A DNA stretch of 64,000 nucleotides from Eutreptiella sp. 'Long Island Sound 2002' (taxonomy: Eukaryota > Euglenozoa > Euglenophyceae > Eutreptiales > Eutreptiaceae): contig OZ038383.1 in the NCBI GenBank assembly GCA_964036045.1, forward strand, positions 116,274,431 through 116,338,430, read 5' to 3'. The translations under genes were made by a program, and so were the position numbers. The notes under the pieces are model-generated. The model saw only the letters and a list, made by a program, of their open reading frames with translations, did not search any database and was not told the DNA's origin. Each line of letters starts with the position of its first letter. Position 1 is the stretch's first letter. Shown piece by piece: positions 33,860 to 42,979 of this stretch.

Positions 33860-34215
33860 CACACCTGCCACACAACGACACGGTCCTTCATGTGAAAAAA
33901 CGGGGTCATATTGCACATTTCATCAATGCGAATGGTGTGGGGGCTAATACATTGCACGTACATGATCTCTTTAAAAGCCCCGAACACAACAGAATGTAGT
34001 GCTTGCGGCATGCATTGTATCCGAGGCACGGGGTACAACATACCATGCGAAACCACACATGTGCAATGCGGCTCATTGAGGAGGACCAACTCGGCATCTT
34101 GGATTGGTGCATAGCCAAGAGCAGAGAACAATAGATCATGCACATGTAGCATGCGTGCATGGTAGTTTGTGGCAGGTACCGGCCCTCCGTGTTTCCAAGC
34201 AAACCTTCCAAGCAC
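32981..34215 (-). pseudogene. Minus-strand gene with a 61-bp microsatellite intron
   Basis: Exon 1 (34215-33865) reads MLGRFAWKHGGPVPATNYHA through MTPFFHMKDRVVVWQ. CAG|GTGTGTGTG at 33865/33864 and GCATGCAG|GTGAGATGG at 33804/33803 define a 61-bp intron made largely of the CA/GT repeat, phase 0. Exon 2 continues VRWHMPKLVLMLLVKRHKRV and passes TAG at 33621 (IWSEP|HRMCNFRIYYDAAL) and TAG at 33576 (|GVSFHKLCSKCLLQCAADLL). A phase change follows, then LFFVDLDECTPSEV|IHVFNHLAP (TAA), MQLPFGNIGTDQGLVQTTIR and on to CQVK with TAA at 32981. KLCSKCLLQC may bind metal. No family recognised. Confidence 0.5.
33826..33864. repeat. (CA)n microsatellite
   Basis: CA repeat with one CG interruption. On the minus strand it begins at a candidate splice donor of the gene above. 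Confidence 0.95.
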
Positions 34216-34219
34216 GTTC

Positions 34220-35370
34220 CCTAGCCCCTAGCACGACCACAATGCGCTAAGATTACCGCAAGCAATTTGTGATAGATGCAGCCTCCTCGCTTTTTCGGAG
34301 TAAACTTTCCAGCCCTGATTCCACAAGCCCCAGCCCCCCCGCCCCCCAGAGCTCATGTTAGACCTCTGGCAGTCAGTATATTGCAAGCGACTTCTATGGG
34401 GCAGGCACAAGCTAGCAATAGTACTTGCAAATTTTACTTGGAAAAATGGAGGGAGCTGGAACCGCCACAACGTGTTCGCAACATTGCAACGAACATTTGG
34501 TTGGGCCTAGGCTACGGAAAGGACTTGGAACCAATGTAGGGGTTTCCATGCAACATGGGAGCTTTTGTACATTGTCGGTTGGCCAAGCTTAGGTTAGAAC
34601 AGAACACGTATGATGTGGTGTGTAGCTCTACACCATCAACCTTGTCTTTTAGCTAGGGGGTGCAATGCTATGGAGAGTTGGGGACGCCTAAATTTGCCAT
34701 AAGGAGTCTTACATGCGCTTGGCAAGGGATTTTTGCTGTTTCTAAACGACTGAGGAAAATACAGCCCACAGTTTTGTAGTAAGGTATAAGTGGTTTTCTT
34801 TGTTCTCAATATTGCAACCATTGCACTACTACCGCCCCCCGATGCTTTAGTTATGTAGCATTTGCCAACAAAACCTTTCTCGCCTGCTTCAGTCCAAGCG
34901 TATCGGGGCGGTGATCATAGTGGAGCAAGGCGTGCACCGAACCCCCCTGAAGGAATGCCGGGCTATTTCACGTGCGCACAAAAGGCATTTAGCACAAAGT
35001 GCACAAAGAAATTTGGCTCGTTAATGACCTAGCAGACGATACGTACCTTTGTGTCAAAAAATGTGATACGAAAATTTCAATGCACAGGCCACTGAGGTGG
35101 CAGGTTCGGTGATAGTGCGGCTGCACGCACAAGACCAACACCATGCACCAATCACCGGTCCTATGGACCCCCCCCCCTACCCTCCTGCCCCACCCTCGGC
35201 CCCACATCACCACCAAGTATCCTGCTTCATACACCTCTGCCGTAGGTTGGTTGGAGCTTGCCACCTATTTCGCTAGGCAGCACACTTTCAATTCAATTCA
35301 ATTCAACACTTGCAATCAACGTAGATGACTATTTCTTATGCCGGTTTTAATTGTGGTTACTAACTCCCTT
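34220..35370. other. No convincing gene
   Basis: Only short frames. TCAATTCAATTCAATTCAA at 35288-35306 is a pentanucleotide repeat. Confidence 0.4.
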
Positions 35371-35432
35371 ACTTTGTCTATTTTATCTTGAAAGGTTGAG
35401 ATGCAAACACCCGCTTGTACTCTTTCAGTCGG

Positions 35433-35744
35433 TCATGTGCAGAGGGTGAAGTAGATGAGTGTTGCAAAGAGATCCGGGATAGAGATTGCACAATGCACCA
35501 GCACGTTGTACCTGGTTGGGAAGAGGAGCCCAACACTGCCAACTGGGGTGTTTCTTTGTGGGCGGGAGTAGTACGCTTGGTAGCGGCACGTCTCGCACAC
35601 TCGTGGTGTACGTTGGTGCTGCTTTTGAGGTCGGAGGGCTGCTTTGAGCATTGTAAAAGCACGTGTAGCACCCGTTTCAGGGTCATAGTTGTGGCCCTTA
35701 GAGGTGATGTTGCTGCTGTTGCTGTAGCAGCTCATAGTTTGCAA
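35433..35744 (-). CDS. Hypothetical frame, possible exon
   Basis: Reads NSSNITSKGHNYDPETGATR, then AFTMLKAALRPQKQHQRTPR and VCETCRYQAYYSRPQRN. CETC is zinc-finger-like. The plus strand is also open here (35415-35864, 149 codons) but Ala/Val-rich. Strand call uncertain. Confidence 0.3.
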   Translation of the reverse strand: MQTMSCYSNSSNITSKGHNYDPETGATRAFTMLKAALRPQKQHQRTPRVCETCRYQAYYSRPQRNTPVGSVGLLFPTRYNVLVHCAISIPDLFATLIYFTLCT

Positions 35745-35917
35745 ACTCTCACCGCCATTGTTGCCACTACAGCTATTCGCACCATCGGGGCAAACTTCGG
35801 ATCATTTGAAGAAGAGTTCTATGTATCAAAGTGGGTAGGGCTAGGTGCAAGCATAATGGGGTGAAGCAGTCAACATTGCCTCATTGGCATCATGCAATGT
35901 GAGGATGGCGTCTCACA

Positions 35918-36121
35918 TCAGTCACCAAGAGCAAAATGGCCCCTGGATGCCTCAACTATTGCAAGACGTGGCTTCCTTTTCCCGTTGCGTCTATGGTGGC
36001 GGCCGAGGTAAATATGCCGATCCCCTAATGGAAGAACGGGCCCGTCATGTATGTCGTTCAAATATATTGAGCATGGCACGTGGCAGTGCTGTGCTTCATA
36101 TATCACGTTTGGAGTGGACAT
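35918..36121 (-). CDS. Hypothetical 67-codon frame, possible exon
   Basis: Reads MSTPNVIYEAQHCHVPCSIY, then PVLPLGDRHIYLGRHHRRNG. Same strand as its neighbours; may be an exon of a gene spanning about 35.4-38.0 kb. Confidence 0.3.
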   Translation of the reverse strand: MSTPNVIYEAQHCHVPCSIYLNDIHDGPVLPLGDRHIYLGRHHRRNGKRKPRLAIVEASRGHFALGD

Positions 36122-36294
36122 ACATGGGGATGCGTTACGGCGTGGAAACCTAGCTTTACATAATGCATGGCCACATCAAGGGTGCACAAATGGCCGGTGG
36201 CTGTGAAACCACGTTGGATTATTGAAGGAGGCAGGTGTGTCACGCCAACGCTCACTGGCTAGGACGGTACATACTTGGACCATTATAGCACAAA

Positions 36295-36996
36295 CTAAAG
36301 GGTGTGAACATTGCATGTACTCCCTTTTTTCGAACGCTTTTCACACTGCGTATGGACCTCGCGGTGCACAGTCTTATTTGTACTTTCTAGGTTTCCTTTG
36401 GCTGTGACCCTGAAAAGACCTTCATCATCGCAAACTAGGCCTCCAACGCTCTTGACTTGGACGAACAAGAAGACGCAGGCAGCAGAAAAGTTGCGCCGTC
36501 CAATGTGGGTGCAATGTGCACTTACTACCCCAATCACGATCTCCGGGACAAGGGTTCAATCTACGTAGCCACGTGTAACCAACACCACTTGTGGCATGTG
36601 TGTTCTTTTTGTGTTGTGTGTCCACATGAGTTCGGACCTGATCAAGAGAGTTATGAACAAAGAAGAGACTATTAGACAATTGCCTAGCGCAAGTACAACC
36701 AGCGTAACAAAAGCCACAGAGTTCATGCAAGTTACAGCACTCGGCCCCTTTTTTGGCCACAAGCAGCGACGACACAATACCACCGAAACTCATCAATAGG
36801 TGATGCAGCAGAGGGGGGGGGTTCCAATTTGCACAATGATTGAGAAAATGTTGTGCAGTTCGCGCCCTGCCAAAGTCAAACCCAAAAACCACCCATGTGT
36901 GCCTTGAATTGGCATGGATTTGTGTGCGGATCCATGTTCGATAAGTTCAATTTGTAGTAGCGAGCAACAACCACTTCGAACCACAAAATGGAGCAA
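36295..36996 (-). CDS. Three overlapping minus-strand coding-like patches
   Basis: 36793-36996 reads IELIEHGSAHKSMPIQGTHG and WFLGLTLAGRELHNIFSIIV. 36425-36892 reads AKKGAECCNLHELCGFCYAG. 36295-36537 reads VQVKSVGGLVCDDEGLFRVT and AKGNLESTNKTVHREVHTQC. The phase differs between patches, so splicing or frameshifts must lie between. No family recognised. Confidence 0.3.
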
Positions 36997-37382
36997 AAGT
37001 CGGCATAAGGAGGCACACGGCGCGAAACCCCAACAACTTAGCTCCGCATGCCGTTGGTGTCAAAGAAAACCCCATCAAATGTATCGGAAGTTGCCCAACT
37101 CATGCAACAGGGCTGCAGTGACAAACTTGCCAAGGCTCTACTTCGCGTTGTAGCAATAGGAGCTACAAACTTGTTGGACCCCCACCTCTAACCACTTCGT
37201 GTGATTTCCGGCAAAGAGCGAACACAATCATAGCCTAAAATGCACAATGTGGCGGGCTCGGTTCAAGACAACACGACCCCTCAATACCCTTTCATGTTGT
37301 TCCGAAGCTCTAGGACCCGGAAATATACTAACCAAGCTGCACAATTAGCTTGTGGCTATGCCCGTTAGGAAAAAACTAACCT

Positions 37383-37925
37383 GCAGTGTGTAAATCATCA
37401 ACAGGTACAAATAGCTCGCCTACTAGCTCAACTATGGCAACCCTTACGTTACAGTTGCTTCTACCTCGTGGATCGCAATCGGCGAAGAAAACAATTGCCA
37501 AAAGGTTAACCTCTAAATGTGGGTGGCTTTTACGCAACAGTTGGGGTCGTGTAATTTGAAGAGAATGCCACAAAATGGCAGGATTAGGTACCCCTTGGCC
37601 ATGCTTTGGTCTACCTTGGTGAGCTAGAGCACTTCCTCCAATTGCAGAGAACCGCCTGTCAATGGCACGTTGAGTCACCCACCCGTGGTATCACGTGCCC
37701 TTATAGTCGCAATTCGTGGCCCAGCTGCACCATACTGCTTTGGGGGGCGGATGAGACGGCTAGTGCCGCAAAAGGCACACCCCACAAATTACGATGGTAA
37801 ATTGTGTGCCCAATAGCGACACCGCACCCCATTACTTCCTCGAGTTGCGAGTGTTGAACGTCCCCGGCATTGTGGAGTGCCATAGACCACCAATGTGGTG
37901 GCGTTGCATATGCCCTCATGCCCAC
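37383..37925 (-). pseudogene. Minus-strand coding patches with candidate splice donor
   Basis: 37701-37925 reads MGMRAYATPPHWWSMALHNA, then EVMGCGVAIGHTIYHRNLWG and VPFAALAVSSAPQSSMVQLG. In the next phase, after a TGA (|YHGWVTQRAIDRRFSAIGGS), it continues HPHLEVNLLAIVFFADCDPR and VRVAIVELVGELFVPVDDLH. It ends at CTGCAG|GTTAGTTTTTTC, a good donor (37383/37382). This is among the more protein-like sequence of the 23-38 kb block, but the family is unknown to me. Confidence 0.4.
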
Positions 37926-38330
37926 AAATGCGCAATGAAGTCATGGAATAGATGCCTTTGCAGCTGGTGTCGGCAAACTCTGGTACACTTTGGGGTAGAC
38001 GGTTTGCAGGCCGCTACGCTTCAACTCTCATACCGCCCCTATGTGCCCTATTCATGCCTTATGCATTGTTCATGCCGTCATTGTGTCGCCAAGATGTATG
38101 CCACCTACATTGTCACAGTGTTGTTGGTTCGATTCCTTGTTCTTGTATCATGTAGGAGTCCGCAATGCTTTGAAAGCTGCAGCGGATAGGTCGTTGAAAC
38201 CGTCGCACCACACATACCATACGCACCTGTTTTAGCTTGATCGGTAGGCCACCACTTTTTCCCTTTCCACTTTGCCACTCCTGTTTTGCACCTCATCAAC
38301 TCTTTTTGGCGTTCAGTTTGCACGATACTA

Positions 38331-38373
38331 CCCTTGGTACACGCTAGAAGACCCAATCTCGTTCTAGCCTAGA
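38331..38373 (+). repeat. Left terminal inverted repeat
   Basis: Begins CCCTTGGTACACGCTAGAAG. Three differences from the right end. Confidence 0.85.
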
Positions 38374-38620
38374 CGGCGCTAGAAGGCTAGAATAGAAAAA
38401 AAGACGGGGTTACCCCCACCACAAGGGAGGCGGGGATTTGAGGGTTGTAACTTGGACCCCCCTATCCATACTCGGGGGCCCATGTTTGTTTTCACAATTT
38501 CACTCTTTTCACGTGATTTTGGAGTCCAAGAGATTTTCGTTCTAGCGACGGTCCTGCGAGCGCCGCTAGAGCGTCGCTAAAACGTCGCTAGAACGTTTCG
38601 CTACAAGTATATATATATGA

Positions 38621-38760
38621 ATGCTCTGCCACTCCTCAAAGAGAAGCTGCCCCGGCTACCAGGGCCAGCCGTGGCCAATCAAAGGGTCCCGACGCTAGAC
38701 CCAACTCACGGAGCACCGGGTCCCCCCCCACCCCCCGGTTAGCCCAGTTAGCCCCCCACC
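38621..38760 (+). repeat. Dispersed GTGCTCCG motif, copy 3
   Basis: ATGCTCTGCCACTCCTCAAA, then CCCCGGCTACCAGGGCCAGC, ending ACTCACGGAGCACCGGGT and GGTTAGCCC repeats. It lies between the transposon's left end and the 3' end of its gene. Confidence 0.7.
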
Positions 38761-38899
38761 CCACCCCATAGGCCACTTGGAAGGTCACTTGGCGGGCCGG
38801 TGCCGGGTCACTTGGTGGTGGGTTAGCCCGAGTAGCCAGGTTAGCCCAATTAGCCCCCGTGCCCCCCCAAGCCCCCTTTCGCGAGTCGTCACACGCAGG

Positions 38900-39870
38900 T
38901 TACGGCACCTGCATGGTGGGGGGTTGCCGGGGCGCATCCTTGCTCCCGGCACCCCCCTTCTCACCCCCCGTGTCCCGTTCCTTCTCACCCCCCTGGTCAC
39001 CCCCTACCTCACCCCCCTTGTCACCCCCCTCCCCCTTGTCGTCACCCTCGTCCCCCTTGTCATCCCCGTCAACCCTATCATCCCCGTCGTCCCCATGGTC
39101 CCCCTCCCTCAAGGCCTGCCAGAGGTGGGCCTCCGCCTCCTCCCGGGTGCAGAAGAGGAGCTCCCCCGGCACCCAGAGGGTGCCGCCCTCTTTCCCCCGC
39201 TTCCTCTTCTTTGCCTTCATCCCCACCTCTCCATTGGACCCCTGCGACACCACCCACAAGTCCCCTAGGTCCATTTCCCATCCCAATCCCCCAACACCGT
39301 CACTTGGCTGACGGTCCCCCCATTGGCCCCTCCCTCCAAGTGATATACCGGGTGTCCCCCACACCCGGCACATTCCCATAGGGGTCCCGGCCATATTCTC
39401 CAAGGGAAGGGCTTGGGGTTTGGGGGGGGGGGGGGCTTGGCCTTGCCCTGGCCCTTGTCCCTGGGCTTGGTGTGGGCTTCAAAGGGGGGGGGGGGGGCTT
39501 CGATCGATCCTCGCTACTCTCCAAGTGGTGGGGCTTCTTCTTGGGAGCCTTGGGGGGGGTTTGGGTTTGGGGATTTTGGCAGGGGGTGTCCTCTCCCCGC
39601 TAGTGCTACTGCTGCTGCTGCTGCTGCTGCTGGTTCCCCCTCCACCCCCCTCCACCTCACCCAACCGTTGCGCTACGGGTCCATGCCCCCCCCACTCCTG
39701 CCCGCCTCCCTCCTACCCAACCCGTACAGCACCGAGAGGGCCGAATTGGGGTCATTCCCCAACAACCGGCCCCACTCGGTGACCCCCATGAGGTGCGTCC
39801 GGCCTCCGCCATCGCGCCACTCCACCGGCACCCCGCGGGGGTCGGCTTCACACGTCTGCACGCTCACAAC
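38900..39870 (-). pseudogene. Family-2 gene, exon 4 and tail, frame broken
   Basis: Reads VVSVQTCEADPRGVPVEWRD, then GVTEWGRLLGNDPNSALSVL and YGLGRREAGRSGGGMDP, then TAG. Further coding blocks in shifting phases are RDPYGN, NGGTVSQ, DLWVVSQGSNGEVGMKAKKR, LLFCTREEAEAHLWQALREG and a long Asp/Gly/Lys tail (DDRVDGDDKGDEGDDKGEGG). G-runs of 11-13 at 39421 and 39484 fall at the phase changes, and a TGA follows GGPSAK. The blocks match the fragment at 21847-22620. The exact end is uncertain. Confidence 0.45.
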
Positions 39871-40010
39871 CTGAGAACAAAAAGAAGAGGCAAGTGTGTT
39901 CTAGCGGCGTTCTAGGCAACTGTTCTAGCGACGTTCTAGCGACGTTCTAGCGGCGGCGGCGGCGGCGTTGGCTATATCCCTAGATCAACGCTAGAACGCA
40001 GTCAACATAC
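39871..40010 (-). other. Family-2 gene, intron 3 (140 bp, CTAG-rich)
   Basis: GTATGTTGACTGCGTTCTAG ... TTTTGTTCTCAG. Four CGCTAGAACG-type motifs and a (GCC)n tract. The homologue has an intron at the matching place (47582/47722). Confidence 0.7.
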
Positions 40011-40974
40011 CGTGCCTTGCCGTTCAAGGACGGGGGAGATGGCCCCCGGGGGGTTGTCTCCCCCCACTTCCGCCCAGACAACTCCGGTTGCCACCCCCAC
40101 CACCCTAAGCCCCCCCCCCCCCCCCCACCCCCAGGGCTTGTCCCGGTGGACCCCCCCCCGGGGTCCACCCATACCCACCTCCCCTGCCCCGAAATCCTTG
40201 GATGCACCAGCTGCATCAAAAAACGGAGAGTACAAACCCGACTCTCCGGGGGACGAGGAGGGGCCGGTCCAGGTCTGGGAGTTGGATGCGAGCAAAGACA
40301 GCCGGGTCCCATGGCACGTCCCGCATGGCCACCGCCTCCCTCGTCCCCCAAACCCCCCTCAGCCACTGCGCTGCCCCCACCGCCTTCACCTCCACCACCC
40401 TTCTCCTCCACCTCCTCCGTCACTGTCTCCACCTCCACCACCTCATCCTCCACCTTCTCCTTCACCTTTGGCTCCGCCGCCACGATCCGCTGCAGCAGCC
40501 TGTCGCTCCTCTCCAGCTAGAGGATGTCCTTCTCCTTCACCTTCACCTTCTCCCTCGCTTTCCCGAGGCAGGCGACCGCCCAAGCCTCCCGCTTTGCATC
40601 CCCCTGGGAGCGCAGCGCGTCCACCTTGGCCTCCCAGGCCACCACCTTGGTCTCCGCCTTGGCCTTCGCCCCCTTCGGCGCCGCGAGGGAAGAGGAGAGA
40701 TTTTGTAGCTCCCCCGCGGCTGCTGCATCTCCGCGTCCTCGTCCTCCGTGGCCGCCTTGGCCGACTTCTTGGCGGCCAACGGGTGAGGGGCCGGCAACGG
40801 AGGACGTTGGGCTTTGGGTTGGGGCTTTGGCTTGGGCTTGGGCTTGGCGAGGAGCGGTGGCTTGGGCTTGGCCTCGGCCGCGGCCTGGGGCTTGTCCTCG
40901 GCCTGCTCGGCCTTGGGCTGGGCCTCGGCCTGCTGACGCATCACCTCGGCCAGCAACTCTGCGGTCTCCCATGG
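40011..40974 (-). CDS. Family-2 gene, exon 3 (low-complexity, coiled coil), with TAG
   Basis: A Gly/Arg/Ala/Gln-rich lead (GRGQAQATAPRQAQAQAKAP) is followed by a helical stretch (APKGAKAKAETKVVAWEAKV, then KVKVKEKDIL). TAG at 40517-40519 follows, and the same phase continues LERSDRLLQRIVAAEPKVKE and VEDEVVEVETVTEEVEEK, a likely coiled coil. It ends in a Gly-rich, poly-G-containing stretch and a donor GGCACG|GTATGT at 40011/40010. Another phase of the lead is also open (EVMRQQAEAQPKAEQAEDK), so its exact reading is uncertain. The phase needed by exon 4 does not match, which points to an indel in one of the G-runs. Confidence 0.45.
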
Positions 40975-41091
40975 CTACAACAAAGATCGCATCAGCGTTC
41001 TAACGTGTTCTAGGCAACCTTTCTAGCGGCGTTCTAGCGACTGAGCGTGCTGCCTACCCAACGCTAGAACGCTTCCCTAGATCGTTATGAC
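40975..41091 (-). other. Family-2 gene, intron 2 (117 bp, CTAG-rich)
   Basis: GTCATAACGATCTAGGG ... CTTTGTTGTAG with GCGTTCTAGCGTTGG, CGCTAGAACGCCGCTAGAA and CGTTAGAACGC. Its removal (phase 1) keeps exon 3 open in the phase beginning MGDRRVAGRG. Confidence 0.6.
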
Positions 41092-41887
41092 CGTGTTTCA
41101 GAAAGCGGTTGATGCTTTTTGAAATGTCACTCGAGAACATGGCCAACCCAAATGGCTTAATGTACTGCAACATGGCATCTACATCAAGCTCCAGGCTCCG
41201 TAGATACCATGATGCCGTACCACCAGTACAAAGCCGCCGGAACTCCCTTGCCACAGCGGCACACCTCAAGGGGTTAGGGCCGTGATATGTGCAACAGAGG
41301 GCCTGCAGCAGGTCCCACAGGTTAGCGATGGCCTTGTACTTGGCCGTGCTCAGCCTAATGCCTAGGCACCTAGCAATATGCGGTCATGCCTCAAAAAAAT
41401 TAGCCATTTCTTCCCCGTCCGGGGAAGCTGACACATAAACGCTCCAACCTGCACGCCTCTGCGACAGGAGAACTTGCAGGTCTTGACGGAGCGAAGGGGT
41501 GACCGCCCTAGCTTGCCGGTCGACAAACTCCCCCAACAAGCGGGACATCGCCATTGTCCAGTGCAAAATGCACAACACGACCCAGGCAGGTGGGAACTTC
41601 AAAATCCGCTATGTACTGCAGCCAACGGTTTGCAAAGAAAGTGTCCCAAGGAGCAAGGCCGTGTAGTTGGCCTCATCACCCTCCATGGTCCGCGGGATAG
41701 CACTACGCCCCCGAATCTTTTTTTGGGCATTCCATATCCCGTCATTGAACATGGAGCCCACTTGGGGGCATGTGGACACCCCGATCACCCTTCGTGTCCA
41801 CAGTTGATCCCCCCCGAGGACCACCTTTGCCTCCTCCTTGGAGGCCCCCCGTTGGACGAGCCCCATGTCGATGATGTCTTGAATCAC
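41092..41887 (-). CDS. Family-2 gene, exon 2, with TAG and TGA
   Basis: Reads VIQDIIDMGLVQRGASKEEA, then KVVLGGDQLWTRRVIGVSTC and PQVGSMFNDGIW. It runs through TAG (41609-41611, VGCST|RILKFPPAWVVLCIL), SASPDGEEMANFFEA, TGA (41384-41386, |PHIARCLGIRLSTAKYKAIA) and KPFGLAMFSSDISKSINRFL to the donor G|GTCATA at 41092/41091. The phase is never lost across the two stops. From GIW to LCILH the homologue aligns without a gap over 52 positions. Either the copy is inactivated by two point changes, or these codons are read through. Confidence 0.6.
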
Positions 41888-42008
41888 CTAAGCACAAGAC
41901 ATAGGGGGTGGTTCATTTCGCTCTAGTCTAGTCTAGCCTAGCGAGCGGTGTCGGAGGCTAACTATACCAAAACTAGAACGAGCGAAAGGCACTAGGTGAG
42001 AGGAGTAC
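41888..42008 (-). other. Family-2 gene, intron 1 (121 bp, CTAG-rich)
   Basis: GTACTCCTC ... TTGTGCTTAG. It contains CTCGTTCTAG and CTAGGCTAGACTAGACTAG. Removal joins KSTWE to VIQDIIDMG in phase 0. The same junction is interrupted in the homologue at 45096/45237. Confidence 0.7.
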
Positions 42009-42761
42009 CTCCCAAGTGCTCTTCCACAACGTCCCAAGGGTGTCCATGGCCTTGTCATCGCAATTGGCCATGCTCAACACCCAAAGGCCCGCAGGGGAGC
42101 GGGCCAAGCAGTCGAAGTTGGCCAAGGAGATGGTGAGTTCGGTCCAATTGCCCTCGGCCATGGGGTTGGCATCTCCCCTGACGATGAACATCAATGGGTA
42201 GTTGCGGTTGATTGACCGCACCAGACCCGGCCGGGAGAGGATGTATTTGACCCATGAGGCAAAGGGCCATCGGATCCCGGTGGCCTTCGGCAACACCGTG
42301 GCAACGGCGTGATCCAATTCCACGGGGGCGACCAACTCCTTCCAACGGGCTTGGAAGTCCCGCTCGGTGCAAATTGGACGGGAGTAGGGGCCACCGGGGA
42401 CGGTGCGGTGATACTCCAACTTACGGAGCATGTACAGCTCCGAGAGGGTCCTCCACAAAGACTTGGGGGCCCTCATGCTGAGTACAAGTTCACACATGGC
42501 GGTGGGGGGGAGTGGGGAGGCGGCGGCGGCCTTGCATGCCTCACCAGTGGTTTGAGTAAAAGTGGCGGTGTTCACATATTGGACCACTTTGTTGAATTGC
42601 CGCCGTGGTAGGGGGCATGATAGCGCCCAAGTGGCCAAGTAATGGCCCACCCGCTCATCCTTGAGGTTAGAAGCCCCACTCAAGTCCCGTAGTGCCATAG
42701 ACAAGAGGGAAGTATCCTTCCCGGTTGAGGAGGGAGCAAGTGGGGAAGTGGGAAGTTTCAT
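42009..42761 (-). CDS. Family-2 gene, exon 1 (candidate transposase)
   Basis: ATG 42761 starts MKLPTSPLAPSSTGKD. 251 residues run without a stop to the donor GAG|GTACTC at 42009/42008. Recognisable blocks are LVLSMRAPKSLWRTLSELYM, RDFQARWKELVAPVELD, a hydrophobic strand with an acidic residue (LMFIVRGDANP, residues 190-200) and LWVLSMANCDDKAMDTLGTL. All four recur in the plus-strand gene at 44.4-45.1 kb, so selection has acted on the protein. A strand ending GD, then a second GGD after the first intron, is reminiscent of RNase-H-fold transposases; that is inference only. Confidence 0.6.
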
Positions 42762-42930
42762 TGCAAAGTAATGTACAATATCTAAGCGCGAGAGAAAGGA
42801 CCACGGAAAAATGCACTAAAGACAATAGCAAGCATGCACGGCGGAACAATGAAGAAATTGGAGCATCTTGGTAGACATTATATCGTTCTAGTATTGATCT
42901 AATTTGGGCTAGAACATCTAGTCTAGATGT

Positions 42931-42973
42931 TCTAGGCTAGAACAAGATTGGGTCTTCTAGTGTGTGCCAAGGG
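42931..42973 (-). repeat. Right terminal inverted repeat
   Basis: On the minus strand begins CCCTTGGCACACACTAGAAG. It is followed inward by a CTAGATGTTCTAG palindromic stretch. Confidence 0.85.
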
Positions 42974-42979
42974 TATTGT

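Larger units (their letters stand above)
38331..42973. mobile_element. 4.64-kb DNA transposon with 43-bp inverted ends
   Basis: 38331-38373 (CCCTTGGTACACGCTAGAAG, then ACCCAATCTCGTTCTAGCCT) and the reverse complement of 42931-42973 agree at 40 of 43 positions. Inside each end lie CTAGAACG/CGTTCTAGCG clusters (38543-38605, 42865-42960). A four-exon minus-strand gene fills the interior, its ATG about 210 bp from the right end. Related ends occur at 5302 and 19939. Flanks read ATACTA| and |TATTGT; TA could be the duplicated target, but this is not secure. I name it an autonomous-looking element of unknown superfamily. Confidence 0.75.

Noticed and set aside
40012-41013. 333-codon plus-strand frame, one of the longest open frames
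   Set aside because: Pro/Ser/His and Leu/Gly low complexity, antisense to the coiled-coil exon of the transposon gene; it also runs through that gene's intron 2 border.
42009-42761. Naming the family-2 protein as a KDZ, Tc1/mariner or other defined transposase
   Set aside because: The GD...GGD spacing is only suggestive; no diagnostic third acidic residue or family motif is visible by eye, and the plus-strand homologue lacks the second motif.
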